Source: Planctomycetia bacterium (GTDB lineage Bacteria > Planctomycetota > Brocadiia > Brocadiales > Brocadiaceae). From it: a stretch of DNA of 64,000 nucleotides. The translations under genes were made by a program, and so were the position numbers. This document shows positions 33,759 to 42,638 of this stretch, piece after piece. Where the stretch lies: contig JABTVC010000002.1 in NCBI GenBank assembly GCA_015075005.1, positions 1,408,259-1,472,258 of the forward strand, in the 5' to 3' direction. The number at the start of each line of letters is the position of its first letter. The first letter of the stretch is position 1. A model generated the notes under the pieces. The model was not told the origin of the DNA, ran no database searches, and was given only the letters and a program-made list of their open reading frames with translations.

Positions 33759-34660
33759 GATGTATTCTCCTTGAATTTGATTTTGTCTTTACCTGGTCTT
33801 TTCAACGAAAAGAGTATTTTTGCTAAATATGATAGTACCAATATTACACTGAGTAAAGCAACGTCTGTTGGGCCTGTTGGAAGATCAAAGTGATATGAAA
33901 CATAAAAGCCAATAAAAGATGCGGCAACTCCAATGCCTGAGGAAACGATGCAAAAAGGAAGTATCCCGCGGGTGATTATTCTGGCAGTAATTGCCGGTAT
34001 CAACAGAAAGCCAAATATGACCAGTGGTCCAACGGTCATTACTCCGAGCGATATAATTATTCCGATAATGGTATAGAGTAGCATGTCCCATATGATAACC
34101 TTCTTACCTATGGTGACAGCCATATCGATATCATAGGACACTAATATAAAGTTGCGATGAAAGCCGGTTAAAAAAATAAAGATCGCGCCATAGATAGCAA
34201 CCATTAACCACAGATAGACATCAGGAATAGAAACAATCTCTCCTTTCAGCATGGAAAGCACTTCGGTCTGTCCATAAGGATTCCAGGAAACAAATAGTAT
34301 AGAAGCTGCTCCGGCAATAACATAAGTGAAACCAATGCGGTTTTCAGTAAATCCCTTCCTTTTCCGTTCAAGAATTGCCAAAATAAAGATAGTAATGATG
34401 GTGAAGAGGATGGATCCAGTCAGTGCCATGACCTTTTCTGATTCAGTATGGTAGAAAAAATGCCATCCTAAGGTATGCAATAAAAAGGCAAAGGCAATCC
34501 CGGCATTTGACACCTGCGGCAATGCTATACCGAGTAAAATCATACGGCGCAACACGAAGAATATACCTACTTGTGGGCATACAAGTCCCACGATCAATCC
34601 TGCATAAAGGGCATTTCGCAAAAGAAAATGTGGATTCAGTATCTCTAATAGGTGTTCCAT
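33755..34660 (-). CDS. znuB: Zn/Mn ABC transporter permease
   Basis: Membrane part of a zinc/manganese importer, about 300 residues and eight or nine helices. The ATG at 34660 (MEHLLEILNPHFLLRNAL) is preferred over the upstream one. Landmarks are GLVCPQVGIFFVLRRMILLGIALPQVSNAG and the transport-coupling loop AVTIGKKVIIWDMLLYT, then LVIFGFLLIPAITARI. Gene order on the minus strand is znuA, znuC, znuB, TPR. Zinc over manganese is not proven. Confidence 0.88.
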   Translation of the reverse strand: MEHLLEILNPHFLLRNALYAGLIVGLVCPQVGIFFVLRRMILLGIALPQVSNAGIAFAFLLHTLGWHFFYHTESEKVMALTGSILFTIITIFILAILERKRKGFTENRIGFTYVIAGAASILFVSWNPYGQTEVLSMLKGEIVSIPDVYLWLMVAIYGAIFIFLTGFHRNFILVSYDIDMAVTIGKKVIIWDMLLYTIIGIIISLGVMTVGPLVIFGFLLIPAITARIITRGILPFCIVSSGIGVAASFIGFYVSYHFDLPTGPTDVALLSVILVLSYLAKILFSLKRPGKDKIKFKENTS

Positions 34661-34723
34661 ACAGTACCGTAATTTAAACAAGACAGCGCTAAATAGATTT
34701 TATTCTTTCAAATTCCTATCGCG

Positions 34724-35437
34724 TTAATGCCATAATGTGCCCTGAAATGAGATTTCATCAGTTATTAATGGTGAAAGCAACTCTATACTATTTCCAATTA
34801 ACACTTTATTGTCATTGATCCAAATTATTTTATCTATCCATTTAGGGATACTATGAATTTCGTGGGTAACCATTATGAATGTCAGTTTATGTTTTCTGTG
34901 CAACAGCGTAATAAGTTCCATAATCATCTTCTGTGCGAGAATATCAACTCCGGTGATAGGCTCGTCGAGCACGAGAATTTCCGGTTTTGTTGCCAAAGCG
35001 CGTGCTATAAGTATGCGTTGTTTCTGACCGCCAGATAATTCAGAAAACAATTCTTTTTTCAACTCAAGCATTCCCACATCTTGTAAACATTGTTCTACCC
35101 AAACACGATTGGTGTTTGTAGTGAAACAAAATGGTTTTGCCTGTCCGAATGTACCCATTAAAACCACTTCTTCCGCTGTAAATGGATATATTTCATCCAA
35201 CATTTGACGCTGAGGCACATAACCAAATCGGGGATAATAACCCTCGCCGTAAACGATAGTTCCCCGGATCGGCGGAATAATCCTCAGAATGGTCTTAAAT
35301 AAGGTGGTTTTGCCACAGCCGTTTGGCCCAAACAGGACAGTAAATTCCCCAACTTTCAGACAAAAACTAATATCTGTAAGGATAGAATGCCCATTATAAC
35401 CAATAGCAACATCTTTTAACGTGATACAATGATCCAT
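34724..35437 (-). CDS. znuC: Zn/Mn ABC transporter ATPase
   Basis: The ATP-binding subunit (237 aa). Walker A is GPNGCGKTT, signature LSGGQKQRILIARAL, Walker B ILVLDEP, and the H-loop is in VTHEIHSI. This belongs to the zinc/manganese/siderophore class. The start lies three bases after the end of znuA, so translation is coupled. No sign of damage. Confidence 0.92.
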   Translation of the reverse strand: MDHCITLKDVAIGYNGHSILTDISFCLKVGEFTVLFGPNGCGKTTLFKTILRIIPPIRGTIVYGEGYYPRFGYVPQRQMLDEIYPFTAEEVVLMGTFGQAKPFCFTTNTNRVWVEQCLQDVGMLELKKELFSELSGGQKQRILIARALATKPEILVLDEPITGVDILAQKMIMELITLLHRKHKLTFIMVTHEIHSIPKWIDKIIWINDNKVLIGNSIELLSPLITDEISFQGTLWH

Positions 35438-35439
35438 AG

Positions 35440-36355
35440 TTATGACTTTATTTTAAGGGCTGATACTATTAGATTTATATTATAATCAAAAAGGGTTAGA
35501 TAGTCATCTGTTTCTTTTAATCCCCCTACCATTATTGGTAGGATAATAACCTTTGCTCCTGTTTGAGCTGCAACAAATTCAGGTATTTTGCGCTCACGGA
35601 ACTGCTCAATGAGAATAAGTTTTACCCCTTCTTTTTTCATCATGGGAATAATGTTGTTGATGTGGGTGGGGGAAGGGGGAATTCCGGGCTTCGGCTCAAG
35701 CGTTTCCACCACATTGAGATTGAATCGTTTTGCAAAATACGGGAAAGTCTTGTGATAAGTGACAATTTTTGTGCCTCGGAAGGGTTCTAATGATTTTTGC
35801 CATGCTGATATTTTTTGATCTAGTCTTATAACAAAATCATTCAAATTATCCTTATAATAGGTACAATTACCCACATCATTTTGACATAACCGATTACAAA
35901 TCTGCGTTGCAACAATCTTTCCATTTGACGGGTCTAGCATGAAATGAGGATTGCCAAAGGGTGGACGTCCCCATGGCACGGTCGAGTGAAGTCGGAGTTT
36001 CCAAAACAGGGATTCCTGCAGAGGCAACTAAGTATCCAGGGTTCCCGGGAAGTATTTTTTGGTTTCTTGCACTGTTAACTAACGGCGGCAACCATCCGAT
36101 TTCCAGTTGCAATCCTCCATCTATAAGCATATCCGCTTTATTGAGTTTAACGATAAAACTCGGTTTCGCATCCACAAAATGAGGGTCTTCCGTAGGTTTT
36201 GCAATGCTGGTTACATCAACTTTATCCTTTCCAATTTCCCTGGCAATGGCGCCCAGATCAGGGGTTGTTGCAACGATATTTAATTTTGCATAGACGGTGG
36301 ATGTACAACTTATTACAAACAACAAAAAAAAGAATAATTGATATTTTATTTTCAT
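35440..36355 (-). pseudogene. znuA: Zn/Mn ABC transporter substrate-binding protein, frameshifted
   Basis: The periplasmic metal-binding protein, broken into two frames. The first 130 residues have a signal peptide (MKIKYQLFFFLLFVISC) and the metal ligands of EDPHFVDAKPS. The second part has the metal-site region NPHFMLDPSNG, then VTYHKTFPYFAKRF with LEPKPGIPPSPTHI and IEQFRERKIPEF. The join around 35956-35972 needs one base added to the C-run at 35969-35972 and one to the A-run at 35956-35958 to read GDVHPFGNPHF. Both fixes are homopolymer additions, so sequencing error is likely. Confidence 0.85.
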
Positions 36356-36396
36356 AAAACACTCCTCAGTTAATAGCCATTATTGTCCCGAATATA

Positions 36397-36420
36397 CACG
36401 GACAAACAAGTTTGTCCGTG
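36397..36420. repeat. Perfect inverted repeat between porin and znuA
   Basis: cacggacaaa and tttgtccgtg flank a four-base loop. It sits between the porin gene and znuA in the same operon direction, so it could be an RNA structure or a dispersed repeat unit. Confidence 0.5.
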
Positions 36421-36468
36421 CCACCTTCGAAAAGTATTTCTCTTCGTAATCTCTCTGGTTCGTGGTAT

Positions 36469-38115
36469 TTAAAATTTATGTGCCCCGTGTGAACCCAGTA
36501 AAAATTCGAATTGTAAAAATACAGAATGTTCTGTACTGTTACTTCCCAAAACATCATCATAGTTATACTGCAATCGTATCTTTGAAAATTCCGATGGATA
36601 AAACGTGAGATTTGGTGAGAGCCGCCAGCGTTCAAATCCAAGGGGATCCACCGCTTCTTCCTCGCCATCCACATAATCTCCGCGCAGTCCGGCTACCCAC
36701 CGTTTTTTAAATCCCCAGGCAATTTGAGAATATGTACCCCAGTTATGCATTACTTCGTCTGACAAACCGGCATTTACATCTTCGCCTGCCTCAAAACGCC
36801 GGCCCATGACCTCTGTTTGCCAGGTTACAAAGGGGAACCCCCCGGCAGCATATTTTGACTTCCACTTCCAGAACATATCAAGACCATAAATCAGGGTATC
36901 TTGATCCGTTCCTGTAGAATTCGGTCCAAATGCAGCCGATGCACCTAATAAAACAGTCGTCTCATCCGTCACTTCAAAAGAAGTTGTAATACGTGGCGTG
37001 TATAACATATCTTCCATAGCGCGTACGCGTGTTTCAACTGCCTCACGCCCAAAGAGTGCGTTATCGTTTCTGAAGCTGTACGCAGTCTCTCCCTGGCTGT
37101 CCTGTACCGCGAAGAACAATTCCGTATAATTGTCAGTTGGAGCCAACCATGAGATACGCACTCCCGGATTTCTCATCCCATCGGGTCCTAGAAATCGACC
37201 ATTGACTAATGGCTGATCTGCAAAATCCCACGCATGGGGATGAAATGGATTCAATCTGCCAAATTCCGTAAAAAAGGTGCCTGCCTTTACTTGTAAATTC
37301 AGGGGTAGCGACATTGAGGTGAGATAGGCTTCTTCAACTTCGAGAAACGATTCTCCGTTTTTGTCGATCTGAAAGACAATATTTGCCTGTCCTTTAAAAT
37401 AGGGGTCGACAGACCCCTCAAAGACCGTTTCTAAATTTTGGACGGTAAATCCCCGTTGGTTGGGGTCGTGTCCACCTGTTTCAAGGGTTTCTAAGTCTTC
37501 CGCCGTGGAGCCTGCTACGGCAAACAATCCATCAAATGAAACATTCATATAACTCTTTCCCGTGCTCCATAAGGCAAGAGGTTGTGCTGGTGACCATGCC
37601 CCTGGTACCGAACTTGCTATTTGATCCATTGAGGTCGTATTCATCTGTGGCATCATAGTGCCTGTCGTTGTTTGTGGGGGTTGCGGTGAATTTGTTGTTG
37701 TCTCTGCCTGTTGCGTCATAGGTATTTCTTCTTTTTTTCCCTCCGCAAATTTCAAGGTGTTTGTATCTACCTCTTCGATAGTTAACCTGTCCTCTTCTAA
37801 TGGTATTTTCTCTTTTTCGAGTTCTTTTTTATCTTTCTCAAGAGTAGCGATCTTTTCTTGCATCTCTTTAAAACGGATATCGTAATCACGTTTCATATTT
37901 ACAAGAAGTTCCTTCATACCTTGAAGTTGTTCCACAATCTCTTCAAATTCGTCCTTTTTAATACGGATTTCTTTTGCACCTTCCCCTGTTTCTTCTACCG
38001 TATCCGTCGTTTGGGAATCTTTGTCGGTTGTCGGTAGTGTTTCACTATAAACAAAAGATACGGAACTTTCCACGAAGAATATGCACACGAGCAGTACACA
38101 ACTGAACAGTTTCAT
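36469..38115 (-). CDS. Outer-membrane beta-barrel protein linked to zinc uptake
   Basis: A predicted porin of about 548 residues. The ATG at 38115 has AGGAG ahead of it and gives a clean signal peptide ending near VYSET. Residues about 55-110 form a coiled coil (DEFEEIVEQLQGMKELL, EMQEKIATLEKDKK), then a proline/threonine-rich spacer, then a barrel of alternating strands (SYMNVSFDGLFAVAG, GQANIVFQI, VKAGTFFTEFGRLNPFHPH) with an aromatic last residue, as in barrels folded by BamA. It lies upstream of znuACB on the same strand. Metal passage is inferred from this and from family members near zinc genes. Confidence 0.72.
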   Translation of the reverse strand: MKLFSCVLLVCIFFVESSVSFVYSETLPTTDKDSQTTDTVEETGEGAKEIRIKKDEFEEIVEQLQGMKELLVNMKRDYDIRFKEMQEKIATLEKDKKELEKEKIPLEEDRLTIEEVDTNTLKFAEGKKEEIPMTQQAETTTNSPQPPQTTTGTMMPQMNTTSMDQIASSVPGAWSPAQPLALWSTGKSYMNVSFDGLFAVAGSTAEDLETLETGGHDPNQRGFTVQNLETVFEGSVDPYFKGQANIVFQIDKNGESFLEVEEAYLTSMSLPLNLQVKAGTFFTEFGRLNPFHPHAWDFADQPLVNGRFLGPDGMRNPGVRISWLAPTDNYTELFFAVQDSQGETAYSFRNDNALFGREAVETRVRAMEDMLYTPRITTSFEVTDETTVLLGASAAFGPNSTGTDQDTLIYGLDMFWKWKSKYAAGGFPFVTWQTEVMGRRFEAGEDVNAGLSDEVMHNWGTYSQIAWGFKKRWVAGLRGDYVDGEEEAVDPLGFERWRLSPNLTFYPSEFSKIRLQYNYDDVLGSNSTEHSVFLQFEFLLGSHGAHKF

Positions 38116-38391
38116 ACTATTCTCCTGCAAAAACGCCTTGAAATGACAAGATAGGTAATAAGGTAATGTTTGAAATTTCAAATAGCCACAGAGTTAAAAA
38201 GAATGAAAAGGTTTCCTGGGTTCATTAGGTTAATTCGATAAACCCACGAAACACGAGAAACATGATAATTCACGATTTTTGTGATCTGGTTAGAAAGTAA
38301 CCGGATGTCCAATTTAACACCAGGGATGCCTGTTAGCTAGCATTGATACTTCTCATTCGCGCCTTTGTGTTCGGTGGCTCAAATTACTTAA

Positions 38392-38805
38392 TCAAGCAAA
38401 AAAACAGGTGAAAGCAGGCGGTGGACGGATGGTAAATTTATGGATGGATAAAGATGGAAGTATTGGACTGGAATTTTGCGGAGAACTAATGCAGACTGAA
38501 TCGAAGTGTGTATCTAATGTTAAAAATTGTACTACGGTTGAAGGTGTCTTCAACCAATGGCAGATTTGACATGTTTCTGAGTCGTGTTGGGAACCGTTTT
38601 CTGGAACCTCGATGGGTGAAGTATATGAGGTACCGATAGTGTTATTGGCTATAGGATGATTTCTGTGGTTACAATGATGGGTGTTTAAAAAACTATTATG
38701 AAAACCTCCGAGTGTTAAACATAACAGTAAATAGGGAAGGAGAGTCGAAACAAACAGGATATTTGTTCTACGGTTGTTTTTAATAAAATACTTCGTTAAT
38801 GGCAT
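38392..38805 (-). CDS. His-rich small membrane protein upstream of zinc cluster
   Basis: A 137-residue protein with an N-terminal hydrophobic segment (NILFVSTLLPYLLLCLTLGG) and a His/Cys cluster: HHCNHRNHP, then QHDSETCQICHWL and a proline-rich end. The clusters look fit to bind zinc. CQICH also fits a haem c motif in form, but the context suggests a metal role. Start at ATG 38805; a GTG at 38811 is an alternative. It precedes the porin gene and the znu genes on the same strand. I cannot assign a family. Confidence 0.5.
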   Translation of the reverse strand: MPLTKYFIKNNRRTNILFVSTLLPYLLLCLTLGGFHNSFLNTHHCNHRNHPIANNTIGTSYTSPIEVPENGSQHDSETCQICHWLKTPSTVVQFLTLDTHFDSVCISSPQNSSPILPSLSIHKFTIRPPPAFTCFFA

Positions 38806-38914
38806 ATGCACGGGAAGGAAATGTTGTTTGTCCCTAAATTAATGTAGGGCATGCTAATACCTTTCCGTGGTAAGTCAAGCGAAAATCTGAAAAATTCTAG
38901 TGTTTCCCTCTCGG

Positions 38915-39331
38915 TCATGACACCCTGCCTTTCAATATCCACACAGACAATCCGAGGAATACGAGCGCAAATAGCAAAAGAATCGTCAGACTTTCTACAG
39001 AACGAAATATTTCTGGCCGATGGTCAAGATCGGATTCTTCGTTAGAGTGTGTAGTGAGTAGTGTGGCGATCCCTTTATTTTTCAGGGATTGTATTATCCC
39101 TCTCAATGCCCTTGCACGCATAACATCAAGTCCCGTTGTCGGCTCATCAAGGAATAATACCGACGGGCCATGAATTAACGATGCCGCCAGAGTAAGCCTC
39201 CTTTTCAGTCCACCCGATAACTTTCCGAAGGAAACATTCCGCATCCATCCTATGATGTCTATTTCATAAGGTATCTCAGCGAGGTCATCGGGTTCATTTT
39301 CCTTTGCAATATTAAAAAAATTGTTTGACAT
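38915..39331 (-). pseudogene. Remnant fusing ABC ATPase and permease fragments
   Basis: A 138-residue remnant. It holds the second half of an ABC-2 exporter ATPase (FGKLSGGLKRRLTLAASLIHGP with LFLDEPTTGLD) but no Walker A. It then jumps at THSNEE to a membrane stretch (SLTILLLFALVFLGLSVWIL) that looks like the end of an ABC-2 permease. An internal deletion must have joined the two genes. It cannot hydrolyse ATP as an exporter. Confidence 0.7.
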
Positions 39332-39353
39332 TGAGGAAAATCTTGTGTTTAAT

Positions 39354-39434
39354 CACACGTATCACACGTATCACACGTATCACACGTATCACACGTATCA
39401 CACGTATCACACGTATCACACTTATCACACTTAT
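39354..39434. repeat. Nine-base tandem repeat, nine copies
   Basis: Seven copies of cacacgtat (39354-39416) followed by two of cacacttat (39417-39434). The repeat starts just upstream of the ABC remnant's start. The frame through it would code only HTY repeats, so no gene is claimed. Confidence 0.9.
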
Positions 39435-39707
39435 CATACTTGCTTGTCACTCTTGTTGAAATACATCTTACGCCTGTTTAGGTGGGTGAGTACTCGTCGT
39501 TAAAGGTATTTTACAAGAATATCCATGAATATATTTGGATCAAGATTTTTTTGTTTTAGCCCTTGTCAGGCGAAAGGATAGAGAATTATTGGCCTGGTGT
39601 TTGTGCCTGGAACACCTTAAATAATGGAGGATTGGGTTTAAAGGGAAGCGTTTTATGTTTTAAGATATTTTGCAGGATCTTATTCTTAGATCAGAAAGGA
39701 GATGCTT

Positions 39708-40022
39708 ATGTGTAAGAAATTTATTGTAACCATTGCTATTTTACTTGCCATTGCATTTACTGGTGGAATTGTTGGCCTGCCGTATCAGATAGTTTTTGCC
39801 CATGGGCATGGACACCGTGGTTGTGGGGATTGTGGACATTATGTATGTACGGGTGATTGTGGGAAATGCGAAGAGTGTATAGCACGGCGAAAGGCTGCAA
39901 AGGAAGCGGCAAAGAAGTGTGAGAAATGTGGACATGAAGAGTGCTCAGGCAATTGCAATAGGTGCGTTGATTGCTTACAGGAGAGGATAAAGAAAATGGA
40001 AAGAGAGTTAGAAAAGAAGTAA
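39708..40022 (+). CDS. Exported Cys-rich protein with two metal-binding-like repeats
   Basis: A 104-residue protein with a signal peptide (CKKFIVTIAILLAIAF) followed by a Cys-rich domain. The start at 39708 has AAAGGAG upstream. Two copies of the same 19-residue pattern are seen: C-x2-C-G-H-x2-C-[TS]-G-x-C-x2-C-x2-C (CGDCGHYVC... and CEKCGHEEC...), separated by a basic Ala/Lys linker, plus a C-terminal helix. Each repeat has six Cys and one His. A metal-binding or redox role outside the cytoplasm is plausible; I know no matching family. Confidence 0.65.
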   Translation: MCKKFIVTIAILLAIAFTGGIVGLPYQIVFAHGHGHRGCGDCGHYVCTGDCGKCEECIARRKAAKEAAKKCEKCGHEECSGNCNRCVDCLQERIKKMERELEKK

Positions 40023-40153
40023 TAGGTCCGCTTACCGCAAAGATCGCGGAGATTAGTAGGGTAGATTCGCTGTCGCTTAATCCACCCTACCCAACTAAAA
40101 TAAATTTTGTAATTGGGTGGGTCAGAATAACAAAAAAATGAAAGGAGAATACA

Positions 40154-40612
40154 ATGAGGAAAACAGGAATATTCATAGTGGTGATTGCTTTTTTTAGTCT
40201 GATTCACATGAGTCAGTCATTTGCCCAACAAGGGATGCAATGGAGGGGAGGCGGTGGTTGGGGTATGGGCGCTCCATACAGCAGGATGTTCGACCCGAAA
40301 ACCGTTGAAACTATCAGCGGGGAAGTGGTCAGCGTGGATATCATTACCCCAATGAAAGGGATGTGCTACGGCGTGCATCTGATGGTAAAAACGGACAAGG
40401 AAACTATTTCCGTCCATTTAGGCCCGGGATGGTACATTGAAAACCAGGACACCAAGATCGAGCCGAAGAACAAGATTGAGGTTACGGGTTCAAGAATCAT
40501 TTTTGATGGTAAACCCGCTATCATTGCTGCGGAGATAAAGAAAGGTGAAGAACTACTGAAGCTTCGGGATGAAAAAGGTTTTCCGTTTTGGAGTGGTTGG
40601 AGAAGACGCTAG
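40154..40612 (+). CDS. Periplasmic OB-fold-like protein
   Basis: A 152-residue exported protein. It has a signal peptide ending near SQSFAQQ, a Gly/Trp-rich stretch (WRGGGGWGMGAPYSRM), then about 100 residues with a short beta-barrel pattern: VETISGEVVSVDIITPM, GVHLMVKTDKETISVHLGP, KNKIEVTGSRI. This resembles small bacterial OB-fold domains that bind ligands or stabilise cofactors. The ribosome site AAAGGAG is clear. Function unknown; it may be cotranscribed with the Cys-rich gene 130 bases upstream. Confidence 0.6.
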   Translation: MRKTGIFIVVIAFFSLIHMSQSFAQQGMQWRGGGGWGMGAPYSRMFDPKTVETISGEVVSVDIITPMKGMCYGVHLMVKTDKETISVHLGPGWYIENQDTKIEPKNKIEVTGSRIIFDGKPAIIAAEIKKGEELLKLRDEKGFPFWSGWRRR

Positions 40613-40719
40613 TTTCATGTTATGTCCGTTCTGCTCGTTCCCAAACGAAACGTTTGCGTTACCTGTTTATTTTTTTTGAGGCTAAGTTGTTGGGTTTGGT
40701 AGTAGTAGATAAGACCATA

Positions 40720-41006
40720 ATGACAAAGGCAGTGAACTATGTAGTGGATATGAACATAGAGAAGTTCTTTGATACGGTAGACCACAAATGGATGATGAAG
40801 TGTTTAGAGCAGAGGATAGCAGATCCAAGCCTACGGAGACTCTTAGTGAGATTTTTTAAAGGCAGGAGTAATGGAAGAAGGGAAATATCGAGAGACGGAC
40901 AGAGGCACACCACAGGGAGGGATAATAAGCCCAGTATTAGCCAATATATACCTTCATTATATACTCGACCTGTGGTTTGAAAAGGAAGTAAAGATGCAGG
41001 CGAAAG
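40720..41006 (+). pseudogene. Group II intron reverse transcriptase fragment
   Basis: A short remnant of a group II intron RT. The start MTKAVNYVVDMNIEKFFDTVDH and, after a frame slip near 40860, YRETDRGTPQGGIISPVLANIYLHYILDLW are typical RT domain blocks 2-4. The YADD active site is absent because the gene is cut near 41006, where sequence of an IS701-like transposase begins on the other strand. No intron RNA ends are visible. Confidence 0.75.
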
Positions 41007-41560
41007 GATCGGATGCCAATTGCGGTTTGGTTTTGAATGTGAGATCCTCAGGGAAAGCACATTTTTCCCTCCTCTCTTTGTATTCTTCCGAAAACCATTC
41101 TTCAGGAATAAAAAGGCGTTTGTCCAAAACTGCATACCCGTGAGCAGTGGCATAGGCCGCAAATACACCGACCTGGCAATTTTCTACTTTGCCAATGCTC
41201 CCGCAGTATTGCAGATTAACACCCGCTGAATCTTTTCCCTTTTTAACAAAACTACTTTCATCAAACATTAATACTCCGCCAGCATCTCCCATATCATCGC
41301 TTACCATACTACGGTACTTAGCTAACATTTTATCTTCGTCCCAAATAGCATCACTAATGGTTCGTTGCATTGCGCGAACTTTGGCATCCTCCACAGCTAG
41401 CGCAATAGGTTCAATAGATTTTCTTTCAAGCTTGCTAAACCGACCAACCATATAATGGTATACATTCTCTCTTGTTTCGCTACGATAAAAGCAATCTCTG
41501 AATTCATCATGAAAACATCGTAGTTCGTCTGCGAAAGAATCTACCGCAAAACTTATCGTG
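41007..41560 (-). mobile_element. IS701-like transposase remnant
   Basis: A minus-strand transposase piece. It starts near 41556 with ISFAVDSFADELRCF and contains the catalytic-region block MFDESSFVKKGKDSAGVNLQYCG with one DDE aspartate, then ENCQVGVFAAYAT and KRLFIPEEWF. The C-terminus, with the remaining catalytic residues, is missing because it is cut at about 41007 against the RT fragment. So it cannot transpose. No inverted repeat ends are seen. Confidence 0.75.
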
Positions 41561-41917
41561 GCATTGACCCAGCAGATTCAAAAAAACCTTTTGGTAAAGT
41601 TGCCACGGACGATGTTCATTCGCATACGAAAGCGTGGAACGACTCGGCGCAGTAATTCCCAAATGGGTCAATTTACCTTTACGACTCTTGAGACCTCCCA
41701 TAATTTCTCTTAAAGAATGCGCTCGACCTATTTGACAAAAATGCATGGAAACAAACTGCTCCCAGCACGAAAACCCTCTCGCATGATATTCAGTAGTGGT
41801 CTCCTTTCCTGCTCGATAAAACTCTGAACGAGGAAACAATTGCAATAATGGGCTAAATATGCTACAAAGTCTATTTATTACTGAGTCCTCCTTTGGTTGT
41901 TGTGTTTTATATACCAA
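41561..41917 (-). mobile_element. IS4-type transposase N-terminal remnant
   Basis: About 120 residues of the N-terminal domain of an IS4-like transposase (DUF4372): FSPLLQLFPRSEFYRAG, then ARGFSCWEQFVSMHFCQIGRAHSLREIMGGL and NEHRPWQLYQKVFLNLL. At about 41560 it runs into the IS701-like piece out of frame, so the catalytic domain is gone. Identified by pattern. Confidence 0.7.
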
Positions 41918-42017
41918 TTCTCTTACGCCAAATCAGGGCTCAGCTTAAAATTTAATTTGGACAAGAGTGATATTTTATAGGATTGTATTGGAATAAAAAT
42001 ACAATAAGGAGAGTAGC

Positions 42018-42515
42018 ATGATCGTAAAAAAAATAGAAGACGCACTAAACAAACAGATTAACGCGGAGTTTTATTCATCTTTTCTGTACTTGTCCATGTC
42101 TGCTGATTTTGCTTCTAAAAATTTTGATGGTTTCGCTAACTGGTTTGGGATACAGGCAAAGGAAGAATACGAGCATGCAATCAAAGTTTATTCCAATATA
42201 ATTGAGCGAGGCGGAAAGGTCATTCTGGCTGAAATCGCTGCACCGAAGACTGCCTGGAAGACCGCCCTCGAAGCTTTTGAAGAGGTCTATGCACATGAGC
42301 GAAAGATGACGGGAATGATTTATAATCTCATGGATATGGCCAGAGAAGAAAAGGATTACGCGACCGAGGAAATGCTCCGGTGGTTCGTGAATGAGCAAGT
42401 TGAGGAAGAGTCAAATACGTTAAAAATTGTCGAACAGTTAAAAATGATAGGAGATTCAAAGGGAAGTCTGTTCCAGATAGACCACAGACTCTCGAAAAGG
42501 GGAGAAAAAAAATAA
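42018..42515 (+). CDS. Bacterial ferritin
   Basis: A 165-residue non-haem ferritin that oxidises and stores iron. Ferroxidase residues show as NAEFYSSFLYLSMSADF (Glu), then EEYEHAIKVYSNIIERGG with E and H, and NEQVEEESNTLKIVEQL with the remaining glutamates. The length is usual. An AGGAGAG site precedes the ATG. It follows the mobile-element remnants and comes about 120 bases before rubrerythrin; with Fur in the window it belongs to iron and oxidative stress control. Confidence 0.92.
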   Translation: MIVKKIEDALNKQINAEFYSSFLYLSMSADFASKNFDGFANWFGIQAKEEYEHAIKVYSNIIERGGKVILAEIAAPKTAWKTALEAFEEVYAHERKMTGMIYNLMDMAREEKDYATEEMLRWFVNEQVEEESNTLKIVEQLKMIGDSKGSLFQIDHRLSKRGEKK

Positions 42516-42638
42516 ATCATGTCGATGTACTCCCTGTTTCTTCAACTACCGAGTATTGCCAAGGGGAATTTTGATGGAAAAAGCTGATCTTACGGTTAAA
42601 GAAAATTGAATATACAAATGAAAGAATAGAGGTCAAAC

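Noticed and set aside
39321..39503. HTY-repeat frame
   Set aside because: It is just the 9-bp tandem repeat read as codons.
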